From assembly GCA_016708465.1 (NCBI GenBank), contig JADJFT010000003.1, positions 124,001 through 188,000 of the forward strand: a DNA stretch of 64,000 nt, given 5' to 3'. Below, piece by piece: positions 1 to 10,653 of the stretch. This DNA comes from Rhodanobacteraceae bacterium (GTDB lineage: Bacteria > Pseudomonadota > Gammaproteobacteria > Xanthomonadales > Ahniellaceae). The notes under the pieces are model-generated. The model made no database searches. It had not been told where the DNA came from and saw only the letters and a program-made list of their open reading frames with translations. The position numbers and the translations under genes were made by a program. Numbering within the stretch: position 1 is the first letter of the stretch; each line of letters starts with the position of its first letter.

Positions 1-2
1 TC

Positions 3-2556
3 TTTGTCGGTACCGACCGCCTGCATGGAACAGAGTTGTGGGTCACCGACGGGACGCCAACAAATACCACTCGACTGACCGACATTTGTCCGGGCCAATG
101 CTCGAGCACTCCGTCCAGTCTGTATGTAGAAGGGAGCTCGCTTTATTTTGCTGCAAATGATGGCCGGCAGGGCAATGAGCTTTGGCGCCTGCAGACGGGA
201 AGTAATGTCCCGACGCTGGTGGCAGACATCAATCCGGGTGCCGACGGATCTAGTCCAGCCGGCTTCGTTCGCAAGACCTTCAGGATTGCCGGGGGGCTGG
301 TTACCCGAACCTTTTTTGCGGCCACACGCGCCACCGATGGTCGTGAGGTATGGCGGCTGAGTGCCGGCGTCCCGACGCTGGAGCGAGACGTGGTGCCAGG
401 CCCCGCTTCGAGTGACCCGCGCTCGTTCACCGTAATGAACACGCTACAAATCGGCTTTCTTGGTTTGACACCGAGCGGTGGCCGCGACCTCTATCAACTC
501 GGTTACAACAGTAGTGCCGACCTCTCCGCCGTATCTGCAACTGTCCTCGGCGGCTTCAATATATCGACCACCCGTTCCGCACGAGCCGAGATCGTGACTT
601 TGGGTTCGCTGACCTATGTGATTGTCGGCGACAACGGCTCCTTTCTCGACGATCTGTACGCAACCGACGGCACTATCGCCGGTACGACCAAGCTCCGCAC
701 CGCAACTCAGATCTCCGGTCTGGTCGCAAACGCTTCGTTATTCAGGATGTTCTATACCGCCCGCTCTGGTGGCAACGAAACACTAGGTGTTAGCGATGGC
801 ACAGTTGCCGGCACCATCTCGTTGTCGGCAACCAACCTCAGCCCTCGCGCCATCACGTCCTTAGGTAATCGCGTGTTCTTCACAGCACTCACCCCCAGTG
901 CTGGCCGCGAGTTGTTCCGCTCCGACGGCACGGTCGCCGGCACGGCGCTGTTCAAGGAACTGGTGCCCGGCGCGGAAGGTATTCCTTCCACTGGATTCGG
1001 CATGACCACGGTAAACAACCTTCGCGCCTACTTCGCGTTCGATGACCATTTGTGGATTACCGACGGCAATTTGGCGAACACACTGGAGGTATTTAGCGCG
1101 ACCATAAATGGCACCGGCGGCAAAGTCACAGCACTCATTCCGACCTCCGGGCAGAACATCATGTTGGGCTTTGATCCCTCAGGATTCGGTTCCGGCGCCG
1201 AGCCGGTTTTCAGCAATGGCACGTCAGCCGGAACGCTCGCACTTGCCAATTTGATCGGCGATGTCGGTGACTCGTTCCCAACGCCTCTGAGCGTCATCGG
1301 CGATCGCTTGGTATTCGCCGCCAGCATTCCGGGGCAAACAGCCTCTACATATAGTTTGTCGATCACTGGCAACGGTGGGCTCGAGCCGATTAACGTGTCG
1401 GGTGTAGCCAATGGCGGCCGGCACTTTGGTCGCCTTTGGCTACGCACATCGAACGCATTGGTAACCACCGAGGGCAGCGCGGCTGGATCGACCCTGCTGC
1501 CCGTTCGTGCAGAGGTTTTTGATCCTGATTGTGTGATCGTCCGAAATGGCATCCCACATTTCATAGCTAGAGGTATCGGCGCCGACACGATCCAGATTTG
1601 GCGCAGCGACGGCACGCCGTCAGGCACCGTGCCGGTGACGAACATTCCTCTTGAAGTCGGCATCGGCATCGACGACGTTTGCTTCACCGAAGCACGGAGA
1701 ATCGGCGGATTTGGCGACTCGGTATTCGTCGCTGGCACACTGCCAAGTGCGCCAACGACTGGCGTCGAATTGTTGCGACTCGACGCCAATAACCAGTTGA
1801 CGCTGGTCAGCGACCTGCGGGCAGGTGCCAATGGCGCCGACATCCGCGACATGGTGAGTTTGAGTGACCGTATTGTTTTGATTGCGGACGACGGCATTTT
1901 CGGACTAGAACTCTGGCGCAGCACCGGAACGGCACAAGGCACTGTCCGCTTGACTGATATCAATCCGGGTGCCGGGAGCGCAAACATCAGGCAATTGACG
2001 CGCGTCGGTAACCGGGTGTTTTTTGTCGCTACTACGCCCGACAGTGGCACCGAACTGTACGTGAGTGACGGCACACCCGCCGGTACGCTCAGGGTGGCCG
2101 ATCTGTTTAGCGGGGTCGGCAGCGGACTGACTGCGACGTCATTGTTGGTTCCGGCCGGCGACCTCCTGTACTTCACTGCGTACAGCAGTTCGATGCCAGC
2201 CTGCCAACTGTTCCAAACCGATGGAACTCAAGCAAATACGCGCTGCGCCTACAACGCCGCCAGCGTCAATTTGGGTCCGGTTTTGGATGCCGTGGTCACG
2301 GCTTCCGGCGCTGTTGTGTTCACGGCGGTGCGATTCGCACCTTCCGATGGCGAGGAACTACGGGTGCTGTTCAATGGGCAGTTCATCGACATCCCGGGCC
2401 TCAATCTGGGTCCTGATGCCGCCGGCAGCCCCCTCCGATTTGATCGCAGAAGGCGATAACGTTTACTTCCGCGCGAATGACAGTCAAACCGGATTTGAAC
2501 TATGGCAGCTGGCACTTCCGGATCTCGCTGCGGTATTCCGAAACAGTTTTGAATAG
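3..2556 (+). CDS. Secreted ELWxxDGT-repeat protein, 5' end missing, one frameshift
   Basis: The open frame enters at the left edge, so start and signal peptide are outside the window. About 850 residues consist of repeated units of roughly 45-60 residues built on G-x-E-L-W-x-[ST]-D-G-T-x-x-G-T followed by D-I-x-P-G-A; clear units lie near 40-110, 900-970, 1905-1985 and 2045-2110. Such units occur in secreted bacterial proteins and probably form beta-sheet blades; the function is unknown. The frame breaks at the C run 2429-2433. Dropping one C joins the next frame, which supplies a last unit (GFELWQL) and the tail AVFRNSFE with a stop at 2554-2556. That tail matches several other secreted proteins in the window, which supports the repair. 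Function is not assigned. Confidence 0.8.
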
Positions 2557-2594
2557 GCGCGCGTGGGCGCGCCGGTGAAGGTCCGCGGCGCAGC

Positions 2595-2690
2595 GGCGTC
2601 TACGTCTACGAACTGGTTGCAGGCGTGTGGACGGAAACCGCCAAGCTCACCGTCGATAATCCGCAGAACACCGACCAATTCCGCGCTTCG
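2595..2690 (+). pseudogene. Scrap of an FG-GAP (integrin-like) repeat protein
   Basis: One frame reads GVYVYELVAGVWTETAKL and then a degraded continuation with TDQF. This resembles the A-Y-V-Y-E-x-x-G-x-W-T-E-x-A-K-L core of FG-GAP beta-propeller repeats in secreted proteins. There is no start, no stop-bounded gene and no second repeat, so it looks like a leftover fragment between the repeat protein and the arsenic genes. Confidence 0.45.
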
Positions 2691-2849
2691 AACAAGCGGT
2701 GGAAATTGATCTTTGTTGCACCAGTTCCCGCGCCGGGATCAGTCCGACAAAGGTTCTGTTCAACGACATCGAGATGATTTACAACACACATCGACAGCAC
2801 GATCGAAACGACCGCCTCCGACCTCGAACCATCGTCAATATACTTCGCT

Positions 2850-3354
2850 ATGACCATCCACATCCTGATCCTGTGCACCCACAATTCGGCGCGCAGCGTG
2901 CTCGCCGAGGGCATGCTCAACCACTGGGCATCTAAGCTGGGGCGCGATGTTCGCGCCCACAGCGCCGGCAGCGCCGAGCGGCCGCGTCAATCCGTTCGCC
3001 CTCGAGGCGCTGCAGAACGCCGACATCAAGATTGATGACTACTACAGCAAAAGTTGGGATGAATTTTGCGCTGATGGTGCGCCGCCGTTGGCGGCGGTGA
3101 TTACGGTCTGCGACAGCGCCGCTGCGGAATCGTGTCCTGTGTTCTTTGGCGGCCCGGATGCAGCACCGGCGAAAGCGCACTGGGGTTACCCGGACCCATC
3201 GAATGCCGAAGGCGGCGATGCGGGCAAACGACGCGCCTTCGAGCTCACACGGCAGGCCATTGGCTACCGCGTGCTGCAGTTGCTGGCGCTGCCATTGGAA
3301 GATCTGGATCGCGACGCTATGCGCTGCGCGCTCGACGCGATCGGAAACAGTTGA
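2850..3354 (+). CDS. arsC: Arsenate reductase, low-molecular-weight phosphatase type, frameshifted
   Basis: The N-terminal part (from ATG 2850) has the phosphatase P-loop C-T-H-N-S-A-R-S near residues 9-16. The rest, in another frame, reads SGRVNPFALEALQNADI, then SKSWDEF and ITVCDSAAAESCPVF, all typical of thioredoxin- or glutaredoxin-coupled arsenate reductases that turn arsenate into arsenite in the cytoplasm. The frames join near 2965-2975, where about two bases appear lost compared with the family pattern G-S-x-P-x-G-x-V-N-P-F. The combined length (about 168 residues) is normal. The arsenite exporter gene starts two bases after the stop, so the two form an operon. As written the gene would not give a full protein. 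Confidence 0.85.
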
Positions 3355-3355
3355 G

Positions 3356-4386
3356 ATGGGACTCTTCGAGCGCCTCCTGAGCGTATGGGTCGGGCTGGGA
3401 ATTTTTGCTGGAGTCGGCTTGGGGCTGTGGGTGCCTGGCCTGTTCCAGAGCGTCGCCAGTCTGGAGTTTGCGCACGTCAATCTGGTGGTGGCGGCGTTCA
3501 TCTGGTGATGGTCTACCCGATGATGATCCAGATCGACTGGTCGGCGGTGAAGGACGTGGGCCGCAAGCCGCGCGGGCTGCTGCTCACTCTCACGGTCAAT
3601 TGGCTGATCAAGCCGTTCACAATGGCGGCGCTGGGCGTGTTGTTCTTCCACTACCTGTTTGCTCCGTGGGTCGACCCGCAGTTGGCCTCGCAGTACATCG
3701 CCGGCATGATTTTGCTTGGCGTCGCACCCTGCACCGCGATGGTTTTCGTCTGGAGCCAGTTGGTGCGCGGCGATGCCAGCTACACCTTGGTTCAGGTGTC
3801 GGTCAATGATCTGATCATGGTGCTGGCATTTGCGCCGATAGCGGCGTTACTGCTCGGCGTCACCAATCTATCGGTACCGTGGGAAACGTTGCTGCTGTCG
3901 ACCATCCTCTACGTCGTGCTGCCGTTGCTGGCAGGCATGGCAACGCGACGCTGGCTGGTGCAGCGCTCACCGCATGCACTGGGCGACTTCGTCGCTGCAC
4001 TCAAGCCGTGGTCAATCGTCGGCCTGATCGCCACAGTGGTGCTGTTGTTCGGGTTCCAAGCCAACACCATCGTCGCCCAGCCGCTGGTCATCGCAATGAT
4101 TGCGGTGCCGCTGGTGCTGCAGACCTATGGCATTTTCGCCATTACCTGGATCGCCGCGCGCTGGCTGAAGCTGCCGCATGACATCGCCGGCCCAGCGTGT
4201 CTGATCGGCACTTCCAATTTCTTCGAGTTGGCGGTGGCGGTGGCGATTTCACTATTCGGGTTGAACTCGGGTGCCGCGCTGGCCACCGTGGTCGGCGTGC
4301 TGGTCGAAGTGCCGGTGATGTTGTCGCTGGTCTGGCTGATCAATCGCTGGCGGCCACCGGAAGCGGGTGTCATCGCCACCCGATGA
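3356..4386 (+). CDS. acr3: ACR3-type arsenite efflux permease, frameshifted
   Basis: A ten-helix membrane protein of the ACR3 (BASS superfamily) arsenite exporters. The first 50 residues (MGLFERLLSVWVGLGIFAG) lie in one frame, the rest (MVYPMMIQIDW, GVAPCTAMVFVWS with the conserved cysteine, GTSNFFELAVAVAI) in another. The break is at the two G bases 3504-3505: a third G would give FIWVMVYPMMIQID, the normal family sequence. Total length (about 343 residues) is normal. It exports the arsenite made by ArsC encoded just upstream. No ArsR regulator gene is visible in the cluster. Confidence 0.88.
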
Positions 4387-4574
4387 ACGTCCGAAACTGG
4401 CAGATCTGCACCAGCAGGCTGCCCAGCATCACCGCGTATTTTCCGTTGGGAAACGCATGACTACAGCATGTCCCGCAACCGATCGAGACGCACTCAAGCA
4501 CTCGGCGGAGGTGGTTTGTCGGACGGATACGGCAACGTCATGCCGGATGACCGATGGTGCAGCGTGCGTGCGCG

Positions 4575-4814
4575 TTAGCCGCCGCAGCCGCCGCAGCAGA
4601 CCGATGGCAGTTGCTTGACGTTCTGGCTATCGACAGCGAGACCAGCCTGATTCAACAAGGCCGGCAGTTCCGCGGCGCTAAAGGCACCGGCCACTCGGAG
4701 CGTGCTCGATACTGCATGGAGATCGACGTTGGCGGCGGGATCGACACTGCATAGCGCCGATTCGATGGCGGCAAGATCGGGCGACGCACCCGAGTAGCTG
4801 ATTCGGAATTCCAT
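4575..4814 (-). CDS. Small protein with Cys-rich CCGGCGG tail, possible metal binding
   Basis: A 79-residue protein. The start at 4814 is chosen because AGGAG lies seven bases before this ATG; a longer frame reaches further upstream but without such a site. The body alternates short strands and helices (MEFRISYSG, then AAIESALCSVDPAANVDLHAVSSTLRV in part, then FSAAELPALLNQAGL), the pattern of a heavy-metal-associated beta-alpha-beta fold, though the usual N-terminal C-x-x-C is absent. The protein ends V-C-C-G-G-C-G-G. It is convergent with the arsenite exporter gene. Metal or arsenite binding is an inference from the cysteines and the neighbours; I do not recognise a named family. Confidence 0.65.
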   Translation of the reverse strand: MEFRISYSGASPDLAAIESALCSVDPAANVDLHAVSSTLRVAGAFSAAELPALLNQAGLAVDSQNVKQLPSVCCGGCGG

Positions 4815-4938
4815 GTTGATCTCCTGAGGCATGACGCAGCTTGCCGCTGCAGTGGGTACGGATGATCCCGCCGTCACGGCCGGATGAGCATTGATCTTGA
4901 TCAGTTCTGCCACCGGCGCCGTTGGCGCGACGATTCCA

Positions 4939-5865
4939 CGCGGCGGCGCCGGCAGCGGCAATCAGCGCTGTGCGCCGCTGAATAGTTGGCCGGACAACGG
5001 CAACCTCGACAAGGCACGCTGCCTGCTGTGGCCGATCAAGCAGAAGTACGGTCGCGCCTTGTCGTGGGCCGGCCTGTTCATCCTTGCCGGAAACGTCGCA
5101 TTGGAATCGATGGGCTTCAAGACCCTACAGTCGCTATTCCGGCGACCGAAATCTCGGTAACCCGTTGGCATCGGCTCGCGGCGTGCGCGAAACCTTTACC
5201 CGCATGGCGCGGGTGATCCCGCACTTGTCGGCCCCGAGCCGGAAGCCGCCGGCATCGAATTGCAGGGTCTCGGCTGGATCAATGCGTTCGCGCGCGGCAA
5301 AGGCGTGCACACCACGACCAGCGGTATCGAAGGCGCGTGGAAGCCGAACCCGACGACCTGGGACATGGGCTACTTCGACATGCTGTTTGGTTACGAATGG
5401 AAACTGACTCGGAGCCCGGCTGGCGCCAAGCAGTGGGTGGCGATCGACGTGAAGCCGGAACACCTGATTACTGACGCGCACGATGCGTCGAAGCGGCACC
5501 CACCGATGATCACCGTGCTGATCGGCGGGTTGCGCACGCTGAACGCTAATGTCGGTGAAAGCCGACACGGCGTGTTCAGCACGCGCCCCGGCGTCTTGAG
5601 CAACGACTTCTTCGTGAATCTGCTCGACATGCGCACGACTTGGCAGCGCTCGGCGCACCAAGCCGACCTGTTCGAAGGTCGCGATCGCGCGACCGGCGCG
5701 TTGAAATGGACCGCCACAATCGTCGATCTGGTGTTCGGCTCGAACTCGCAGCTGCGCGCCATCGCCGAGGTCTATGCCGCGAGTGATGCGCAGTCGAAGT
5801 TCGTCGGCGATTTCGTGGCCGCATGGACCAAGGTGATGAATCTGGATCGCTTCGATCTCAACTAG
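4939..5865 (+). pseudogene. katG: Catalase-peroxidase (KatG) relic with several internal deletions
   Basis: Consecutive KatG pieces appear in order: RGGAGSGNQRCAPLNSWPDN to NVALESMGFKT; RYSGDRNLGNPLA; RGVRETFTRMA; HGAGDPALVGPEPEAAGIE to PDAHDASKRH; and the C-terminal MITVLIGGLRTLNAN to KVMNLDRFDLN with its natural stop. KatG is normally about 730 residues; only about 300 codons remain. The N-terminus, the distal Arg-Trp-His site, the proximal heme-binding His region (GGHTFGKTHG) and the middle of the protein are gone. Junctions lie near 5125, 5165, 5205 and 5505. The last 200 codons are still open and well conserved, so the loss seems fairly recent. It cannot be an active enzyme. Confidence 0.9.
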
Positions 5866-5882
5866 GACGTTGGGGGTGCGGG

Positions 5883-7889
5883 TCAGAGTTGATCACGCTG
5901 TTTCGGCGCTGCGGCCGCGAACTGCCGCAGCGCGATTGCCAGCATTGCAGCCAATGTCATCAACCACAGCAGGCGTGATGGTCCCGGCACCGGCACTGCC
6001 GCTGACGCGGGTGTGCCGAACAGTTCGACAGCATGCAGCCATGCTGCGCTACCGATGTGATGGCCGACGATGCGTCCGGGTAGATCGTCATAGGACGGAT
6101 GAATGCCGCCATAAATACGCGACACGCCAGCTTCGTCTGCGGCGTCGAAATAGGTCGCCCATTGCAGCATCAGTGGCGCACTCGGACCGTATTCGAAGCC
6201 GAGTGAAAAACCGCTGCCATCAGCGGCAATGCGCGCTTCGGCGATACCGCCGGGGAAGTATGCATTGCCGGTCATCTCGGTCAGTACTTCGGCGGCAGCG
6301 CGGCTGAAGCCGCTATGCCCGGAGGTATACCCCGGAAACGGTGGCGTCACGAAGTTGCGTTGCTGGTACGGAATCCATCGATCGCCAAGGATCCAGGCAC
6401 TGCCGCCGGCTTGTGTGGCCGGATTCGCAGGATGACCAGCCCACGCACGGATCGCGATTTCTCCGATGTGTGCGGCAAGATGGGCATGACGCTCGCCGGG
6501 TGCGCTCGACGCCACTGTGATCAATTCGATCAGGCCATCCTCAAGTGGCAAGCCGTTCGGGTGGTAGTGCGGTAATGCTGAATTACTGCTTTGGCCCAAT
6601 GTGGCCATCTCGCGGATCAGCGTGATCGGGCGCGATGCGTTGTAGATCCGTTTGATCTCCCACGTGGCGATCGCGGTGTCGTGCAATGCACCGTTGAGAG
6701 CGAGATAAAGCTTGATATCCCACTCGAGATCATCGACCGGCGCACCCAGTCCGTGCACGCGTTGCAGCGAAGCCGGATGGTCGGTCACCGCGTTGGCGAT
6801 CTCGTTCCAGTGCCCCGGTGGTGTCGTCGATAAGGGGCCATCAGCCCAGAATTCAGCGAGGCCGCGTGTCCAGTCGCCACGGCGCACCCAATTGTCAGCA
6901 TACGGTGATCCATCGACAGGATTCGATGCGTAGCCATGTCCGTCGTTGCTGCCCAGTGGGTTGTTCCCGCGCACTGCCGGCGACGTGTTCAGAACGGTGG
7001 CATCACTCGGATCAAGTTCGCTGCTGTAGCGGATCAGGGTGACCATGTCGGCACGCAACTGTTCGCTGCCGTCCAGACCCAAGAGCGGCGGAGCGCCGGG
7101 GTCGGCATACGGTTCCCCAGGAGACGGCCGGTGCGCCGCAAATGGCAGAACATCGCGCCATTGCGAGGTCAGAAAGCTCTGCACACCCGGCGCACCCGGC
7201 GGAATGAGGGGTTGCCAGGCATTGATATCGGCCAAGCCACCGGTGCCTGGCAGTTGCACGAGCATCGGGCTGTTGGTCGGAAAAAATGGTATCGGGTCGA
7301 TATAACTTTGCTGCTCATTGGCGCCGTCGTTCACGCCATAAGCAATGATGGCCGCAGCGATACGATTGCCGATCGCCTCGGCGCTGCCGCCGATCACCGT
7401 ATCAACGCCAGGGTCGAAACCGAGCGCCGACATACAAGTACTGAGTCGTGGCAACGTCGTTCCTGCGCTCAGCGATCCACTGAACCGATGTACGAGCACG
7501 CGGTATGCGGCATAGCTGATCGCGCGCTCGCGCGCATCGCTTGTCGACAGTAGTGCGGCAGAGGCCGACTCATCGACCAAGACCGGTTGCGCAACCGGAT
7601 CGAAAGCTGTCCAAGCGTCGTACATCGCCATCGACACATGGAACAGGTTGCGTGCGTGCACCGTGGGTCGTGGCGCGTCGATGCGAATGGCGGCGAGCAA
7701 TTGCTCATTCCATGCGCGTGCGACCGAGCGTTGCAGCGAACAATCGGGCACGCCTTTGGCACCGGGAGTATTTCGAGCTGCAGGAAGTACGGTCGGTACC
7801 GCGCCCAGCGCACTGCTCGTGCCCGCCGCGACGAGCATCGCGACACGAATCAAAGTGGCAACCGATATCACCCGAGTGGGCATGGTCAT
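5883..7889 (-). CDS. Secreted vanadium-dependent haloperoxidase/PAP2-like protein with CTERM-like tail
   Basis: A 668-residue protein with a signal peptide (about residues 1-29, ending SSALGA). It carries the vanadate/phosphate-binding signature of the PAP2-haloperoxidase fold: EIKRIYNASRP near 410-420, GYTSGHSGFSR near 518-528 and GRIVGHH near 603-609. The family oxidises halides with hydrogen peroxide or hydrolyses phosphate esters; which applies here cannot be told. The C-terminus (VPVPGPSRLLWLMTLAAML, then basic residues) looks like a PEP-CTERM/exosortase-type anchor. Its ATG overlaps the stop of the upstream CRTAC-like gene (ATGA at 7886-7889), so the two are translationally coupled. Confidence 0.82.
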   Translation of the reverse strand: MTMPTRVISVATLIRVAMLVAAGTSSALGAVPTVLPAARNTPGAKGVPDCSLQRSVARAWNEQLLAAIRIDAPRPTVHARNLFHVSMAMYDAWTAFDPVAQPVLVDESASAALLSTSDARERAISYAAYRVLVHRFSGSLSAGTTLPRLSTCMSALGFDPGVDTVIGGSAEAIGNRIAAAIIAYGVNDGANEQQSYIDPIPFFPTNSPMLVQLPGTGGLADINAWQPLIPPGAPGVQSFLTSQWRDVLPFAAHRPSPGEPYADPGAPPLLGLDGSEQLRADMVTLIRYSSELDPSDATVLNTSPAVRGNNPLGSNDGHGYASNPVDGSPYADNWVRRGDWTRGLAEFWADGPLSTTPPGHWNEIANAVTDHPASLQRVHGLGAPVDDLEWDIKLYLALNGALHDTAIATWEIKRIYNASRPITLIREMATLGQSSNSALPHYHPNGLPLEDGLIELITVASSAPGERHAHLAAHIGEIAIRAWAGHPANPATQAGGSAWILGDRWIPYQQRNFVTPPFPGYTSGHSGFSRAAAEVLTEMTGNAYFPGGIAEARIAADGSGFSLGFEYGPSAPLMLQWATYFDAADEAGVSRIYGGIHPSYDDLPGRIVGHHIGSAAWLHAVELFGTPASAAVPVPGPSRLLWLMTLAAMLAIALRQFAAAAPKQRDQL

Positions 7890-9437
7890 GGTTCGAAACT
7901 ACTCCGGAAAATCATCATCTCGGCGGGATAGGCACGATGGTGGAACTGGTCTGCGGCCAACGTGCCAAGCGGCTCGACGACACCATCTGGCCAGCGAATC
8001 GTCACCTGCGCGGACGGATACACGCCGAGTCCGAAGTGCAGCAATGGTTCATGGCTGCTACCGCGTGACTCACCCGCGCGCATTTCGCAGCGCTGGCGAC
8101 CACCATCCGGGGTCAGCACTTCGACAAGCGCACCGACGGCGCCGCGATTGACCGGGCCGCCGCCTTCAAGCGTCAGTTCCAGCCAATGGTTAGTGTTCTG
8201 GCTGACGTTGCGATACAGGCGATAGCCCATATTCCAGTGGCCCAATACCAGATCGAGACGACCATCGCGATCGAAGTCGATGCGTGCCGCCTGCTGCGTC
8301 GGCAGATCCTGGACCAGCGCGCCACTCTGCAAGGTGACATTCTCGAATATGCCCTGCACGTTGTGGAACAGTTGGTCCTTGTTGGCAGTCTGCGAAAAAC
8401 CGCCGGATCCGACCGCCAGAAATGCATCCTCCCATCCGTCGTTGTCGAGATCGGCGAAAATAGTGCTCCAGCCAACGCCATAGAAGTTCAATGGTGTGGC
8501 GGTGATGCGTTGCCACTGCATCGGCATGCGGCTGATGCCGCGCAGGAAGAACTGTTCGTCGATGCTGGAAAAATATAGGTCCCAGTCACCATCGCGGTCG
8601 ATATCACCGACCGCGATGCCCATACCCATTGGCGTTTGTCCTGCGCCGCTCGCCACCGCGACTTCGCTGAAACACCAGCCGCCACAGCCAGGGCCGTCAT
8701 TGCGGTAGAGCAGGTTGCCACGCAGTTTGTCGTTGACGACATACAGATCGGTGCGGCCGTCGCCGTCCAGATCACTGAACACCGCTGCCAAGGTATTGCG
8801 CGCGAGTTTGGCGCGCTCGGCACCGACGTAGTTGGCGGTCACGTTCAACCACACGCCGGGCGATTGTTGCAACACGATGCGATTGATATTGACCGGATTG
8901 TTTAGATCGGGATTGTCTTGGTCGATCCAGATACCGATAAACAGGTCGAGCAGGCCATTGCCATCAACATCGCCCCACGCCACGGCATCGGTGCGCGGCG
9001 AGTTGCCGCCAACGGGGGCATGATCGATCTCCGGCGAAATCATGTTAACGAAGCCGGTGCCGCCGATATTCCGGAACAGGGCGTTGCTTTGATCGCGACA
9101 ACCGACGTAGATATCGACCCAGCCGTCATTGTCGTAGTCGGCAGCAGCGGGCCACGCTGCACTTGCTGCCGGGCAGCGTCAGGTTGACGGCAGCAGACTG
9201 CTGGAACTGGCCGTTGCCTTGGTTGAAGTAAATCCGGTTGGCCTCGAAGTAGCCGCTGACGAAGATGTCCGGCCAGCCGTTGCGATCAAAGTCGGCAACG
9301 GCAATTCCCCCGGCCGGAATATTGGCCAAGAATGCGGGCTCAAACCCGGAAGCGACGGAAACATCTTCGAACACTTGCGCCGCCAACGAGAACGGCTGCA
9401 GCAACACGAGGGCGAGCAATACTGCTCTCTTCGACAT
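7886..9437 (-). CDS. Secreted CRTAC1-like FG-GAP/VCBS propeller with ASPIC/UnbV domain, frameshifted
   Basis: Start at 9437 (MSKRAVLLALVLLQPFSLAAQ, a signal peptide) with AAGGGG eight bases upstream. The N-terminal part has VFEDVSVASGF and VADFDRNGWPDIFVSGY; the rest has repeated D-x-D-x-D-G blocks (ADYDNDGWVDIYVG, DLDGDGRTDLYVV, DIDRDGDWDLYF, DFDRDGRLDLVLG), which are calcium-binding propeller motifs. The ASPIC/UnbV domain follows (VTIRWPDGVVEPL), and the tail is IFRSSFEP. The two frames meet near 9163-9164, where one surplus base explains the break. The pairing with the haloperoxidase gene by an ATGA overlap suggests joint secretion. Function is unknown beyond a likely extracellular binding role. 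Confidence 0.83.
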
Positions 9438-9500
9438 GATCAGGCCCCTTGCTGCCGCCAGCCGACATCGCATGGATGCCGGATGGACAGGTTTGAAGCA

Positions 9501-10511
9501 TTAGCTGCGGCGATGGGCCATGAACGCACCGAGCGCGAGCATGCCGAGAACCAGCAGGGCGAGCGCGCGTGCATCCAGGGTTGGAACTGGGACCGAAGGC
9601 GTATTGGCGACGGTGACATTCACCGAGGCCGATGCAGCGTTGTCATTCGGGTTGGAATCGCCCGTTGCCGAGGAGCCGCTTGCATCGGCAACGAGCGGAC
9701 CGACCGCGCCGGCGGGGACATCCACCACGACCGTGGCGGTCAGTGCTTGGCCAGAAGCTGTCATGCCCAGCCAGGTGCAAACCACCGGAGCGCCCAGTGC
9801 AGTTGCCGGCACCGCTGGCGGTGGCCGAAACCAAGTTGACGCCTGCGGGAAGATTCAGCGTGATCGTCGCGTCCTGAGCTGCGTCCGGACCGTTGTTGGT
9901 CAGGGTTGCGACATACGTCAGCGAGGCGCCGGCAACGACTGGATCGGGCGATGCAGTAAGGCCCATCGCGAGATTGGCATCGGTAGCGACAGCGGATGTT
10001 GTCACCCTGGCTGCCCAGCCAGGATACGGCACCGACCCATCCGAGCAGAACTGGAACGTCAGAGAATTACCGGTCGACTGCACCAGCCCTGGGGTTGCAG
10101 TGTTGCTCGGCGTTCCCGTTCCCATCCAGCCGCCGGGCGCAGTACTGCCGGTGCAGCTAATAGGCGCTCCATTCGCTGACGCGATCATCGGGGCAGCGAC
10201 CGAGGCGCCATCGAAGACATAGAGCGTGTCCCAACCTGGTTCAGTACCAAAGGCCGAAAACAGAGCCTGGAGGGTGCTTCCGGGCGGGCCGACAAAGGTG
10301 ACGATGCTCGTCGTTGCATCGCTGCTATTGGCGTAGTTCCCAGCCGGACCGCCGTCGTCATAAAATCGAAGAACGCGGTATTCGGCCCGGAATTGAACGT
10401 GTAGGTCGCAGCGCCCGTGTTGAGGGGCATATTTACCGCAGTCTGGGCCAACAGCGGGGTAGCAGCGAACAGCAATGCACAAGCGGTCAAGATAATCGGA
10501 CGCAGCTTCAT
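9501..10511 (-). CDS. Secreted CUB-like plus DUF11 protein with IPTL-CTERM-like tail, two frameshifts
   Basis: Start at 10511 gives MKLRPIILTACALLFAATPL, a signal peptide. A CUB-like domain follows (FYDDGGPAGNYANSS, TFVGPPGSTLQ, WDTLYVFDG), then a DUF11 domain (LTASPDPVVAGASLTYVATL, NNGPDAAQDA), then a tail VPVPTLDARALALLVLGMLA ending in basic residues. The tail resembles the IPTL-CTERM sorting signal. The frame breaks at A4 10362-10365 (one base too few) and at CCC 9793-9795 (one base too many); repaired, the protein is about 336 residues. CUB domains bind protein or sugar partners outside the cell; the exact role is unknown. It precedes the CRTAC-like gene by 63 bases. Confidence 0.8.
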
Positions 10512-10653
10512 AAATAAGGACCATTCCTGATGTGGAGGGTGGCAACGAACCGACAGTAGGCGGTCAATGGAACGACGAAATATTAACAACGGCAGACGAT
10601 GGCATTGCACTATCGGACTGTCAACCGTGTTCAGAAAGTTCACATTGAAACGG

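Noticed and set aside
1028..2176. 382-codon minus-strand frame
   Set aside because: Antisense to the ELWxxDGT-repeat gene; composition is only Ser/Pro-rich shadow sequence.
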